From: Fervidicoccaceae archaeon
Lineage (GTDB): Archaea; Thermoproteota; Thermoprotei_A; Sulfolobales; Fervidicoccaceae
NCBI GenBank assembly: GCA_038878695.1
Contig: JAVZVD010000001.1
Coordinates: 434,001-498,000, forward strand
Direction of reading: 5' to 3'
Length of the DNA: 64,000 nt
Part shown: positions 42,870 to 51,804 of the stretch, one piece after another
Layout of the letters: each line of letters begins with the position of its first letter
Numbering within the stretch: the stretch's first letter is position 1
Program-made: the position numbers and the translations under genes
Notes under the pieces: model-generated
Seen by the model: the letters and a program-made list of their open reading frames with translations, nothing else
Told to the model about the DNA's origin: nothing
Database searches by the model: none

Positions 42870-44582
42870 GTGCCCGGCCTGCCAGGGGTAAAGATACGGT
42901 CGGTCAGGCGGCGCGAAGCGAAAGAGATCGAGATTAGAGAGCCGGATTTCGGCGAAAGGCCCGAATACCTAGTTAGATACATCGAGGAGTTCAAGAGCAA
43001 ATACGACGAAGAGCCTGTCCTCGTAGATAGACTCACTGGCGAAATGAAAACGTGGAAGAGATACAACATAGTGTATCCCATCGGCGGTGGCGTGTTCGTA
43101 CACGTGACAAATATAGAGCGCGGAGCTCAGGGCTACGCGAAATACAATGTAGTCGAACCGCCGAGACCCCCCCCGCGCCTATTGAGCCTCATCGAGGAAG
43201 CGTTAGCGTACAAGATAAGACCGGAGCACGCCGTGGAATCGGCGGAGGGGCAGAAGAGAATACTCCTCGAGCTCCTCGATCAGATATTGGATCTGAGTGA
43301 TAAGCCCGTGAATTATAACGAGATAAGATCTTATAATTACAAGATAAAGATTTACATTGGGGATGCAGATTATATCAAATATCACATGATAAGAGATAAA
43401 ATAGGACTAGGTATATTAGAACCATTCATAAGGGATCCATATCTAGAGGATATATCTAGTAAAGGAGTTGGAAATATATATGTAGTTCATAAAATCTTCG
43501 GTTCTCTCGTGAGTAATGTTGGTTTTTCAAGTGAAGATGAATTAGATCTCTTTATTATCAAACTAAGTGAAAAAATAGGTAAACCCATATCGAGGGCCAG
43601 ACCGATAGTCGACGCCACGCTGCCCGACGGAAGCAGAATAAACATCGTATATGGGAGAGACGTGAGCCTCCACGGGAGCAACTTCACCATAAGGAGAGTG
43701 GCCAAAGTCCCGATCAGCGTAACGCAGCTAATTAAATGGGGCACTTTCAACGAATACGCTGCCGCATACATGTGGATCATGTTGAGCGAGGGCATGAGCG
43801 CCTTCATATGCGGGGAGACGGCTAGCGGTAAGACTACCACCCTAAACGCGCTCGCAGCGTTCATCAGACCTAACTACAAGATAGTCTCCATAGAAGACAC
43901 GGCGGAAGTCACGCTACCACACCCGAACTGGGTCAGGGAATTAACTAGAGATACAGGCAAAGCCGAGAGCAGCATCACAATGTTTGACTTGCTCAAAGCA
44001 GCATTGAGGCAGAGGCCTAATTACATTATAGTTGGCGAGATCAGAGGCGCGGAGGGCAATATAGCATTTCAAGCCATGCAGACCGGTCACCCTGTTTTAT
44101 CTACATTTCACGCAGCCAACCTCGAGAGGCTCCTACAAAGGCTAACGAATGCTCCTATCGGAGTGCCAAAGACCAACCTAGATAATCTCAACATAGCGTG
44201 GTTCCAGTCCTCCGTATACGACAAGAGTGGGTTGCTGACACGTAGGATGATCTCGGTTTACGAGATAATAGGATACGACCCAAAGGCCGATTCGGTAGCC
44301 GCGATGCCGGTTTTCATATGGGACCCCGTATCGGATGTCCACAGGTTTTCGGGTCGAGGAGCCAGCTACTTGCTCGAGGAGAAGGTAGCAGTCATGCGCG
44401 GAATCTCACGTAAAGACATCAACGCGATCTACGAGGAATTGGACTTAAGAGCAAAATATATAAGGTTACTCATTGATAAAAACATTTTAGATTATTTTGA
44501 TGTTTACAGGGCTATCATTAAAACATACGACCTAGGCCTCGAGGAGGCATTCAGAAGGCTCTCGAAAGGTGAATTACTATAG
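42870..44582 (+). CDS. arlI: archaellum motor ATPase ArlI
   Basis: Type II/IV secretion-family ATPase driving assembly and rotation, 570 residues. Walker A GETASGKT (315-322), Asp box IEDTAEV (341-347), VGEIRGAEG (388-396) and His box TGHPVLSTFHAAN (406-418). Bases 43300-43585 (residues 144-239, N-terminal domain) are about 30% GC by hand count against about 55% just after. GTG start. The stop codon lies in a 14-bp tandem duplication. Confidence 0.96.
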   Translation: MPGLPGVKIRSVRRREAKEIEIREPDFGERPEYLVRYIEEFKSKYDEEPVLVDRLTGEMKTWKRYNIVYPIGGGVFVHVTNIERGAQGYAKYNVVEPPRPPPRLLSLIEEALAYKIRPEHAVESAEGQKRILLELLDQILDLSDKPVNYNEIRSYNYKIKIYIGDADYIKYHMIRDKIGLGILEPFIRDPYLEDISSKGVGNIYVVHKIFGSLVSNVGFSSEDELDLFIIKLSEKIGKPISRARPIVDATLPDGSRINIVYGRDVSLHGSNFTIRRVAKVPISVTQLIKWGTFNEYAAAYMWIMLSEGMSAFICGETASGKTTTLNALAAFIRPNYKIVSIEDTAEVTLPHPNWVRELTRDTGKAESSITMFDLLKAALRQRPNYIIVGEIRGAEGNIAFQAMQTGHPVLSTFHAANLERLLQRLTNAPIGVPKTNLDNLNIAWFQSSVYDKSGLLTRRMISVYEIIGYDPKADSVAAMPVFIWDPVSDVHRFSGRGASYLLEEKVAVMRGISRKDINAIYEELDLRAKYIRLLIDKNILDYFDVYRAIIKTYDLGLEEAFRRLSKGELL

Positions 44583-44594
44583 GTGAATTACTAT
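44567..44594 (+). repeat. 14-bp tandem duplication at the end of arlI
   Basis: AGGTGAATTACTAT occurs twice back to back. The first copy contains the last codons of arlI; with either one or two copies the frame still ends at the same residue, so the duplication only lengthens the arlI-arlJ gap. Confidence 0.9.
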
Positions 44595-44631
44595 AACTGT
44601 AAGAAAGTTATATGAAGGTCTGACCAATAGG

Positions 44632-46281
44632 TTGAAAAAGATACCAAATCTCTTTGTTAGGAGAATATATTTAATTTTAATAATGATAATCTTAAACATA
44701 ATTATTCTGTCACTACTATTTATTTATTTCTCTTATCCAATTAATGTTATCTTAGGATCTGTGACAATTTTCAGCTCTGTTTTATTAATAATATATTATT
44801 CCGGTATTAAGAAGTTGGGAGCCACAATTCCTATATCAGACGATCTCATATTCATATTGGTTCATATGAGATGTCTCGTAACTGGCAATCCGACTATAGC
44901 TACACTTTTCCAAAAAATAGGCGAAACCAACTTCTATAAGAGGAAGTATAGAGAGTTGTACTTCAAAGTGTACACTCTGACCAGGAATTGGGGCTACAGT
45001 TTGCCCGAATCGTTGAAGCTGGTTTCGAGAGAGGCCCCGAGCAAGATAGAGGAGCAACTCCTTCAGAGACTTTCGGCTATAGTCAGCACCGGTGGAGACG
45101 TAAAGGAGCATTTGAGATTAGAGTATAACACACTATTTAGTGAGTATAAATCAGGATTTGGTAGAATGATCGACTCGCTCAGATTGGTGCTAGGAGTGTA
45201 TACGACAGTAATTGGCTCACTTACATTCCTCATTACCATGTTACTAATGCTCGGCGTGCTATTCAGAGGTGGTTTAATGGGGTTCGTGTTAACGGCTCTG
45301 ATGGGCATCGCGGCAGCTCTGCTATCTGTATCTACCTTGATGTATTTCATAATCCGTAGACCCTTATTTGAATATAAAAAGGCGCGCTCGACGTTAGTCA
45401 AGTCTATAAGTCTACTCGGTATTTTCGGTATAATTTCTTTCGCTATAATAATCTCATATTTAATTATGACTGGTAATATAACAGAGCTAGATACAACTTC
45501 CCTTTATTTGATACTTAGTGGTGTGATATTTCTACCAGTTGGCATATTAGTTAAAATTTATGAGAATAGAATAACTGAATATGATATGTTTTATCCAGCT
45601 TTCATAAGGAGCTATGGTGAACATATATCGGTTGTTCCTAACTTACTCGAATCACTCAAGCCACTGCTCGTTGCGGAACTAGGTAAATTGAGGAAACTAC
45701 TGAGCAAGGTCTACGCTGGCCTCGTGAATAAAATAGATCCGAGGCTGATGTGGAGGAGAGTTGCGGTCGAATCGGGCAGCGAGCTCATGGTGAGAGCTAT
45801 GGAGATATTCATGGATACGGTGGAGCTCGGCGGCGACACGGGCGAAGCCGGCGCGTTGCTCTCAGATCATTTGAACGAACTGTTCAGGATAAGACTCTCT
45901 TATATACAGGTCTTCAAGACGTTCGAGATAACGCTATATGTCATGCACGCCATCGCCATTATGCTTTTAATTTTCGTTGGCGGCTTCGTGAACCTGTTCT
46001 CAAGCGCCATCTCTCAATACTCAATGGGAGTTACCGCGGAGTACGTGAGCCCTCTCGAGTTCTTGGAGACAAGCCCGGTTGATGTATCACCAATCATAAA
46101 TGTATCTGTATTAGTGTTAGTGTTATCGAATACGTTGTCGCTGATGTCCGCTAACCCTGGTTCTAAGTACGCTATATACTATTACTCGTCTATATTATTA
46201 ATAATAACGGGGGCTAGCATGTATTTGAGCAACGCCGTGATAGAATCGCTATTGAAACGGTTCCTCGTGCCACTGATGTAG
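44632..46281 (+). CDS. arlJ: archaellum membrane platform protein ArlJ
   Basis: Polytopic platform of the archaellum motor, TadC/PilC-like, 549 residues. N-terminal helices (LILIMIILNIIILSLLFIYF), two T2SS-F-type cytoplasmic domains (LVHMRCLVTGNPTIATLFQK; AMEIFMDTVELGGDTGEAG), and C-terminal helices. TTG start. Strong base-composition mosaic: 44641-44700 is about 18% GC, 45781-45840 about 57%, by hand count. Last gene of the archaellum operon. Confidence 0.93.
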   Translation: MKKIPNLFVRRIYLILIMIILNIIILSLLFIYFSYPINVILGSVTIFSSVLLIIYYSGIKKLGATIPISDDLIFILVHMRCLVTGNPTIATLFQKIGETNFYKRKYRELYFKVYTLTRNWGYSLPESLKLVSREAPSKIEEQLLQRLSAIVSTGGDVKEHLRLEYNTLFSEYKSGFGRMIDSLRLVLGVYTTVIGSLTFLITMLLMLGVLFRGGLMGFVLTALMGIAAALLSVSTLMYFIIRRPLFEYKKARSTLVKSISLLGIFGIISFAIIISYLIMTGNITELDTTSLYLILSGVIFLPVGILVKIYENRITEYDMFYPAFIRSYGEHISVVPNLLESLKPLLVAELGKLRKLLSKVYAGLVNKIDPRLMWRRVAVESGSELMVRAMEIFMDTVELGGDTGEAGALLSDHLNELFRIRLSYIQVFKTFEITLYVMHAIAIMLLIFVGGFVNLFSSAISQYSMGVTAEYVSPLEFLETSPVDVSPIINVSVLVLVLSNTLSLMSANPGSKYAIYYYSSILLIITGASMYLSNAVIESLLKRFLVPLM

Positions 46282-46289
46282 ACAACTCG

Positions 46290-46511
46290 TTGTCAGAGGT
46301 TATCGAGGCGATCAACTCGGAGAAAAGCGTCGCTCTCGATATCACACTACCAGGGCCTCTCTATCTGTTCCTCGAGCTTTCCCGATTCGGCCGCTCGTGG
46401 ATCAGGCCCCTTCTCTTAACGCCTTTGCGGAGCTCCGGGCCACGGAGCAGAGTCAGTCGTGTTGATCGCTTCTTGACGGAATTCGATGGGGATGCGGGAG
46501 CGAGGATCTGA
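46290..46511 (+). CDS. doubtful ORF after arlJ (73 aa)
   Basis: TTG frame starting 8 nt after arlJ, without a clear ribosome-binding site or recognised motif (LDITLPGPLYLFLELSRFG is hydrophobic). Codon use is GC rich, unlike arlJ. It could be a small operon-end gene or chance; the rest of 46282-46588 holds nothing else visible. Confidence 0.25.
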   Translation: MSEVIEAINSEKSVALDITLPGPLYLFLELSRFGRSWIRPLLLTPLRSSGPRSRVSRVDRFLTEFDGDAGARI

Positions 46512-46588
46512 GGAATCGGAGGCAGAGACCTAATCTATCCCGAAATGGTCGAAAATCTTCGCAGGAGGCGACCTCCGAAGCTCGACGC

Positions 46589-47266
46589 TCAACTCCTCCT
46601 CGTTCTCGAGGCGTAGCGACATAAGTCGCGTAGAGGACACGCGTGGCAGACCGGGGCTCGGGCTCTGCAGATCTTCCTCCCCAGATCTATCAGGCCGAGC
46701 GTGAACTCCTTAGCCTCGGGGCTCTGAGGCGCGAGAAGGCGCACCAGGACCTCGAGCTTGCGCTCCCCGCCTCTGCTCACGTCTACACCGAAGAGCCTCC
46801 CAATCACCCTAGCCGCGTTTGAGTCTAGGAGAGGCTCTGGGCGCTCGCATGCCGCCATTAAGATCATTGACGCGGAGTATCTCCCCACACCCGGCAGCTC
46901 GGCGAGAGCTCTGCCAGAGCACGGGATCGAGCCCCCCCATCTCTTTATGATGAGCCTCGCGATCTCAATGATCTCCTTGGCTCTCAAGTTCTGTAGACCA
47001 AGCGGGCGCAACAGGCCTCTCAGCTCCTCCTCGCTCGCCTCGGCGGCCTCTCGAGGAGAAGGGAGCCTCGCGAGAACCTCCTGGAAGAGCTCTGCGGCTC
47101 TCTCGGCGCGGGTCCTCCTAAGTAGGAGAGAAGCAAGCAGGGCGGTCCAAGCGTCTTTCTTGAGTCTCCACGGTAAGAGCTTATCTCCCCGCTCCTTGTA
47201 CCACTCGATGACTCTATTCCTCAGCTCAAAAATCGTCGTAGGGTCGAGCGGGCTGGTCAAGCTCAT
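46589..47266 (-). CDS. HhH-GPD DNA glycosylase, MIG-type (G/T mismatch)
   Basis: 225 residues. LPWR near residue 31, helix-hairpin-helix LPGVGRYSAS (124-133), catalytic Asp148 (LLDSNAARV), and an iron-sulfur loop C200-x6-C207-x2-C210-x5-C216. At the position of the EndoIII catalytic lysine there is Tyr130, as in archaeal MIG thymine/uracil glycosylases; MutY would have Ser. So removal of T or U opposite G is the likely activity, suited to cytosine deamination at high temperature. ATG with GAGGT 8 nt upstream. Confidence 0.9.
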   Translation of the reverse strand: MSLTSPLDPTTIFELRNRVIEWYKERGDKLLPWRLKKDAWTALLASLLLRRTRAERAAELFQEVLARLPSPREAAEASEEELRGLLRPLGLQNLRAKEIIEIARLIIKRWGGSIPCSGRALAELPGVGRYSASMILMAACERPEPLLDSNAARVIGRLFGVDVSRGGERKLEVLVRLLAPQSPEAKEFTLGLIDLGRKICRARAPVCHACPLRDLCRYASRTRRS

Positions 47267-47305
47267 CGCGATTGACCTCTAACTAACTGCCGCCGCAGTC
47301 CCCAT

Positions 47306-47362
47306 TCACTCCTTCTTCTCCTTCTCCTCCTTCTTCGCTCGGCAGCCCTTTCCCTTCACCAT
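47306..47362 (-). CDS. possible very small protein (18 aa)
   Basis: ATG frame encoding MVKGKGCRAKKEEKEKKE, followed by TGA. GGTGA lies 8 nt upstream and a TATA-like CTTAATT about 45 nt upstream. Highly charged with a single Cys. Too short to be sure; it occupies the otherwise empty gap between the glycosylase and phosphodiesterase genes. Confidence 0.3.
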   Translation of the reverse strand: MVKGKGCRAKKEEKEKKE

Positions 47363-47432
47363 CGAGCTCTTCACCGAGAAAAACTATTGGGACCTTGCCC
47401 TAATTAAGAGGGCAGCCGAGGCTCTCGAGAGC

Positions 47433-47945
47433 TCAGACCTCGATTATTTCAGCCGTCATGCTCTCGAGGTCCAGGAGAGCAACCGTCTTCTTACCGGTTA
47501 GGCAGCCGGCGAGCTCTCCCGGATTCAAGAGGAGCGACCTCGAGCTCTTCTCAACGAGCGGGGAGTGGGTGTGGCCAAAGAGGACGCCATCGAACGTCCC
47601 CCCACTCGCTATGGCTCGAACCACTTCGAGCGTGAGCTCGGGGCGCCCCATCCCATGCAACAGCAGGAGCCTCCTGCCCTCGAGCTCCAAGACCTGTGGG
47701 TGATTCGTAAAGACCACGCCGAGCGCGTCGGCTTGCTTGGAGAGGAGAAGCTGATCGCCATCATTGTTGCCGGCCACCGCGAAGGCCTTTCCGCTCCACC
47801 CCCGGAAGAGCTCTCGGAAGGTGAAAGGCGAGGTGAAGTCGCCTAAATGGATCAAGGCGCCGACCCCTCGTCGCTCGAGCTCGCGCCTCGCCGCTCTCAC
47901 GGACTCTAAGTTATCGTGAGAATCGCTCACTACGCCAAGCAGCAT
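47433..47945 (-). CDS. MJ0936/YfcE-type metallophosphoesterase
   Basis: Calcineurin-like phosphodiesterase, 170 residues. Metal-binding motifs in order: GVVSDSHDN (D8, H10), IHLGDFT, VAGNNDGD, LLLHGMG and FGHTHSP. This compact family has phosphodiesterase activity on model substrates; the natural substrate is unknown. Adjacent small ORF and glycosylase lie downstream on the same strand. Confidence 0.93.
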   Translation of the reverse strand: MLLGVVSDSHDNLESVRAARRELERRGVGALIHLGDFTSPFTFRELFRGWSGKAFAVAGNNDGDQLLLSKQADALGVVFTNHPQVLELEGRRLLLLHGMGRPELTLEVVRAIASGGTFDGVLFGHTHSPLVEKSSRSLLLNPGELAGCLTGKKTVALLDLESMTAEIIEV

Positions 47946-48023
47946 TTCCCATCGATCCTCGCTCGTCGGAGCGGCGTTTAATTTTTTACAGTGTCGGGGG
48001 ACCGCGGTTAGTGGAGATGAGCG

Positions 48024-48566
48024 TTGAGCTCAGAGCGCGACGTCGAGCGGCTCGTGGAGTTCCTGGTAACAAGGAGGAGCATTCGGAGATTCAGACCGGA
48101 CCCTGTATCTCTCGAGTTAGTCGCGAGGCTTATCTCGGTGGCGCGCTACGCTCCGAGCGCCAGGAACAGGCAGCCGTGGGCGTTCATTGTGGTTACCGAC
48201 AGAGAGGTCATCGACAGATTTTCGAAGCTTCACAGATGGGCGGCCCCTCTGCGGGGGGCCCCCCTCTGCGTCGTGGTGGCTAGCGACGCCAGCGCCGCCC
48301 CAGTCTCGTTTCAGGTGGACGGCGCCAACGCCGCGGTCTACCTCATGCTCGCGGCGCACGCTCACGGCCTCGGAAGCCTCTGGATCCAGACGCTCAGAAA
48401 CGTCGGCGAAATACAACAGGTCCTCGGCCTCCCGGAGCATCTCGTGCCCGTGGCGATAATAGCGCTGGGCTGGCCCGACGATGTGCCCCCGCCTCCGCCT
48501 AGGAAGAGTCTCGAGGAGCTCGCCTTCCTCAACAAGTACGGCGAGCCCCTGACGACTGGTCGATGA
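48024..48566 (+). CDS. nitroreductase-family protein
   Basis: FMN-dependent NAD(P)H oxidoreductase, 180 residues. N-terminal TRRSIRRFRPDPV (FMN phosphate arginines), ARYAPSARNRQPWAFIVV, and the later AIIALGWPDD are family hallmarks. A typical homodimer with unknown substrate. TTG start with GGAGATGA upstream. It is followed after 3 nt by an Fe-alcohol dehydrogenase gene, so both are likely in one transcript. Confidence 0.93.
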   Translation: MSSERDVERLVEFLVTRRSIRRFRPDPVSLELVARLISVARYAPSARNRQPWAFIVVTDREVIDRFSKLHRWAAPLRGAPLCVVVASDASAAPVSFQVDGANAAVYLMLAAHAHGLGSLWIQTLRNVGEIQQVLGLPEHLVPVAIIALGWPDDVPPPPPRKSLEELAFLNKYGEPLTTGR

Positions 48567-48569
48567 GCC

Positions 48570-49748
48570 GTGACGTGGGACGTGCGCAGAAGCTTCGCCG
48601 TGAGAGCTGGACCTACGAGGCTCATGTTCGGGGTCGACGTCGTCGGCTGCCTGGAGCCCTGGCTGGAGCGCTTCGAGAAAATTCTACTGGTGACCGGTAG
48701 GAGATCTGCGCGAGAGTCGGGCGCTCTAGCGGACGTCGAGAGGCTCTTGAGGAGATGCGGCGTCTCCTACGAACACTTTGATAGAGTCACGCCGAATCCG
48801 AGTGAGGCCCTCGTGGAGGAGGTCGCCGAGGCCGCGCGCGGGGTCGAGGCGATCGTGGCGATTGGGGGAGGGAGCGTGATCGACGCGGCCAAGCTGGCCT
48901 CGGTCGTGGCTAAGTGCGGTGGAAGAGTCAGAGACTACGCCTTGGGCGATGCTCAGATTCGCGGAGCGCTCCCTCTGGCGGCGGTGAACCTCACGCACGG
49001 GACGGGGAGCGAAGTCGACAGATACGCCGTCGTGACGATCGACGATCTTCGGGCTAAGATAGGAGTCGCGAGCGACCACATGTACCCCGAAATCAGCATA
49101 GATGACCCCAGGTATCTGCTCACGCTGCCGAGAGATCAGACGACCTACACGACTCTCGACGCGTTTTACCACGCCATAGAGTCCGCGACGAGTTTCTGGG
49201 CCTCGCCCTACACAAAGCTCCTGGCGGAGGAGGCAGTGCGCCTCGCGGCCTCGTGGCTGCCCTCGGCCCTCGAGAATCCGCGCGACTTGAGCGCAAGGTT
49301 CTGGCTGCTCTATGCATCAATGATAGCCGGGATCTGCATTGATAACAGTAGGACCCACCTGATCCATGCGATGGAACACGCCCTCAGCGGCCTCAGGCCC
49401 GAGCTCGCCCACGGAGCTGGCCTGGCGATGCTCGGTCCCCCCATCGTCGAGCTCATCTATAAAGCGGACCCGAGCACATGCTGCTCCCTCCTCAGACACG
49501 TAGACCCCGGCCTGAGGCCCACGGCGGACGACTCCCAGCGCGCTAGGAGGGCTCTCGAGGAGTTCCAGAAATCCGTCGGCTTCGCGGAGACGCCGGAGCG
49601 CTATGGCCTCGGCCTCGGTGACGTCGAGCATGTCAAAAAGGTGGCACTAGAGATCTTGGGGGCCCAGTCTAAGCTCGCTCCCTTCGAGGTCACTCCGAGG
49701 CTAGTCGAGGAGATATATCGAGAGATGTTGCGGTCGAGCTCGAGATAG
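48570..49748 (+). CDS. iron-containing alcohol dehydrogenase family enzyme
   Basis: 392 residues with the type III ADH fold: IVAIGGGSVIDAAKLAS (NAD-binding), THGTGSEVDRYAVV, and metal-ligand region DQTTYTTLDAFYHAIES, HAMEHALSG and ELAHGAGLAML. Oxidises or reduces an alcohol/aldehyde with Fe2+ or Zn2+. The group also contains glycerol dehydrogenases; glycerol-1-phosphate dehydrogenase is less likely because its specific motifs are absent. GTG start 3 nt after the nitroreductase. Confidence 0.92.
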   Translation: MTWDVRRSFAVRAGPTRLMFGVDVVGCLEPWLERFEKILLVTGRRSARESGALADVERLLRRCGVSYEHFDRVTPNPSEALVEEVAEAARGVEAIVAIGGGSVIDAAKLASVVAKCGGRVRDYALGDAQIRGALPLAAVNLTHGTGSEVDRYAVVTIDDLRAKIGVASDHMYPEISIDDPRYLLTLPRDQTTYTTLDAFYHAIESATSFWASPYTKLLAEEAVRLAASWLPSALENPRDLSARFWLLYASMIAGICIDNSRTHLIHAMEHALSGLRPELAHGAGLAMLGPPIVELIYKADPSTCCSLLRHVDPGLRPTADDSQRARRALEEFQKSVGFAETPERYGLGLGDVEHVKKVALEILGAQSKLAPFEVTPRLVEEIYREMLRSSSR

Positions 49749-49818
49749 CGCTCTTCGACGCGAGGGAATGCGTCTAGTTTTTATAGAAGGAGATAGCTCG
49801 GTCTCGACGGCTGAGAGA

Positions 49819-51330
49819 ATGATAACCGCGAGAGGGAGAGGGGGGGTAGCCTCCACTATTCACCTAGCCTCGCTTGCCGGCCTTGAGGTTCTCAGAGAAG
49901 GTGGCAACGCGTTCGACGCCGCTCTCGCGACGAGCGCGGTGCTAACTGCTCTAGTTCCCCACCTAGGGGACTTAGGCGGCGACGCCTTCCTCCTGGCTAA
50001 GCTAGAGAGCGGAGAGCTCGTAGCCTACAACGGATCCGGGAGAAGCCCCAAGGAATTTGACGCGGAGGCCTACATGAGGGAGAAGCCGGCGCACGGTCCT
50101 CTGACCGTGACCGTGCCGGGCATAGTGGACTTGTGGGAGTGGATGCACGAGAATTTCTGCAGCCTGGACCTGGCGAGGCTGCTGAAACCCGCGCAGAGTC
50201 TGCTCGAGAACGGCTTTTATCCTCAGGAGCCCTTGCTGCGGGCTATCGAGAAACGCCGAGGAGAGCTCTCTCGCTATGAGTCGTGGAGGAGGACCTTCGG
50301 ATCAATCGCCCCGGGTTCTCTCGTGAAGTTCCGTAGCAAGGCCGAGATCGTGAGTCTCTTGGCTAAGAAAGGGCTCAGAGAATTTTACGAGGGCTCCATC
50401 GCGGAGAGGCTGGTAGACGAGCTGAGGGCTCAGGGAGTCCCGATAGGGTTCGAAGACTTCGCTTCGCATAGCGGCGAGAGATTCCCGAGACTTCTCAGAG
50501 CTCAGATCGACGACGTAGAGCTCTACGAGCTACCACCAAATACTCAAGGGCACACGGCGCTGCAGATGTTAAAGACTTACGAGGCCGACCCCGATGTGAG
50601 AGGGCGGGAGAGAGCCGACGCGCTCCGCGTGGAGAAGTTCTTCGAGATAGCCATGGAGTCTTATAAATATAGAGACGAGAACCTCGGCGATCCGCTTAGC
50701 ATGACCAAGCCGTTCGACGCGTTAGAGCGCGAGCTAATCATCGAGAGGAAGAAGCAGGCCTCAAGGGGCTCAGAGGGGGTAGGAGACGCCGATACGACGT
50801 TCTTCGTGACAGCCGACGGGCGCGGCAACCTCGTGGGGTTCATTCAGAGCACGTTCTACCACTTTGGTTCTGGGCTAGTCGCGAGCGAGATAAGCTTCCA
50901 AGCCAGAGGAGCGTGCTTTGCCCACGCGCCTGGCCTGCCAAACTCGCCAGCTCCACGGAAGAGGCCCCTCCACACGCTCTCGATCTTGGCGGCTGAGCGC
51001 GGAGACGAACTTTACATAATTGGGTGCCAAGGCGGTCATCTCAGGCCCCAAATACACGCTAGCCTGCTCATAGACATCATCTACTACGGCATGGACTTGC
51101 AGAGGTCGGTATTCGCGCCTAGATACGTGATCAGAGAATGGCGCAATTACGAGCCCACGGTCATAGTGCTCGAGCGGGGCATCGACGTCGAGGTGAGGAC
51201 AAATGCTCGCGTGGATAGACCTCTAATGTCCGAGGAAACCGGGGTAGTTCACGCTCTTCACGCGAAGCCGAACGAAGTGATCCTCGTGGCTGACCCGCGC
51301 GCTAGCGGGGTGGCTCTCCCTCTGTGGTGA
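49819..51330 (+). CDS. ggt: gamma-glutamyltransferase family enzyme
   Basis: Ntn-hydrolase that cleaves gamma-glutamyl bonds. REGGNAFDAALATSAVLT near the N-terminus and the processing site GDADTTFFVTADGRGN, where the first Thr would become the nucleophile of the small subunit. No signal peptide, so probably cytoplasmic, unlike many bacterial enzymes. The frame opens at ATG 49768, but a TATA-like GTTTTTATAG lies inside it (49776-49785), so I choose the ATG at 49819 (503 residues). Archaea generally lack glutathione; the substrate is uncertain. Confidence 0.88.
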   Translation: MITARGRGGVASTIHLASLAGLEVLREGGNAFDAALATSAVLTALVPHLGDLGGDAFLLAKLESGELVAYNGSGRSPKEFDAEAYMREKPAHGPLTVTVPGIVDLWEWMHENFCSLDLARLLKPAQSLLENGFYPQEPLLRAIEKRRGELSRYESWRRTFGSIAPGSLVKFRSKAEIVSLLAKKGLREFYEGSIAERLVDELRAQGVPIGFEDFASHSGERFPRLLRAQIDDVELYELPPNTQGHTALQMLKTYEADPDVRGRERADALRVEKFFEIAMESYKYRDENLGDPLSMTKPFDALERELIIERKKQASRGSEGVGDADTTFFVTADGRGNLVGFIQSTFYHFGSGLVASEISFQARGACFAHAPGLPNSPAPRKRPLHTLSILAAERGDELYIIGCQGGHLRPQIHASLLIDIIYYGMDLQRSVFAPRYVIREWRNYEPTVIVLERGIDVEVRTNARVDRPLMSEETGVVHALHAKPNEVILVADPRASGVALPLW

Positions 51331-51361
51331 GCCCGTCGCCTCGAGCGGAAAGCGCGACTCA

Positions 51362-51371
51362 CTTTTATATA
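51362..51371 (+). promoter_or_regulatory. TATA box of the Rpb9-like gene
   Basis: CTTTTATATA about 45 nt before the GTG at 51414 marks the head of the information-processing run. Confidence 0.55.
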
Positions 51372-51413
51372 GCCTGCATAGTGTAAAGTGGCGCTCTCGC
51401 GGAGCGTGAAACA

Positions 51414-51704
51414 GTGAAGTTTTGCCCCAAGTGCGGCGCTGCTCTGGTCCCTAAGCGCATAGGCAAGACGACGCGCTTGGAGTGCCCTAAGTGCGGCTAT
51501 CAGGAGAAGCTGACTCGCGGAGAAGTCTACAAGGTCAGAGAGAGAGTCAGGGAGGAGGCTCGCGTCAGGACCACCTCCCTAGTTGCCAAGCCCGTGACTA
51601 CCGCCGTGAGCGAGGAGGAGAAACAACAGAGACTTGAGGAGTATTATGACGTTGCGTTGGAGCTGATACACGAGGAGCTCGAGGGGGTCGAGCCGGAGGA
51701 GTGA
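51414..51704 (+). CDS. Rpb9/TFS-like zinc ribbon protein
   Basis: 96 residues. One N-terminal zinc ribbon, CPKCG (4-8) and CPKCG (about 24-28), as in the first ribbon of RNA polymerase subunit M/TFS. The C-terminal ribbon with the catalytic DE pair needed for transcript cleavage is missing; instead the tail is acidic (ELIHEELEGVEPEE). So it is probably an Rpb9-like or other polymerase-associated factor rather than a cleavage factor. GTG start. Confidence 0.8.
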   Translation: MKFCPKCGAALVPKRIGKTTRLECPKCGYQEKLTRGEVYKVRERVREEARVRTTSLVAKPVTTAVSEEEKQQRLEEYYDVALELIHEELEGVEPEE

Positions 51705-51804
51705 AGAAGAATAAGAGGAGCTCGAGCTCAACTTAATAGTCCTGAGAGAGCTCATCTCCACGCGATTTCGCGAGAGCGACGAGCGCTAGCGAGGTGATGC
51801 AGAG

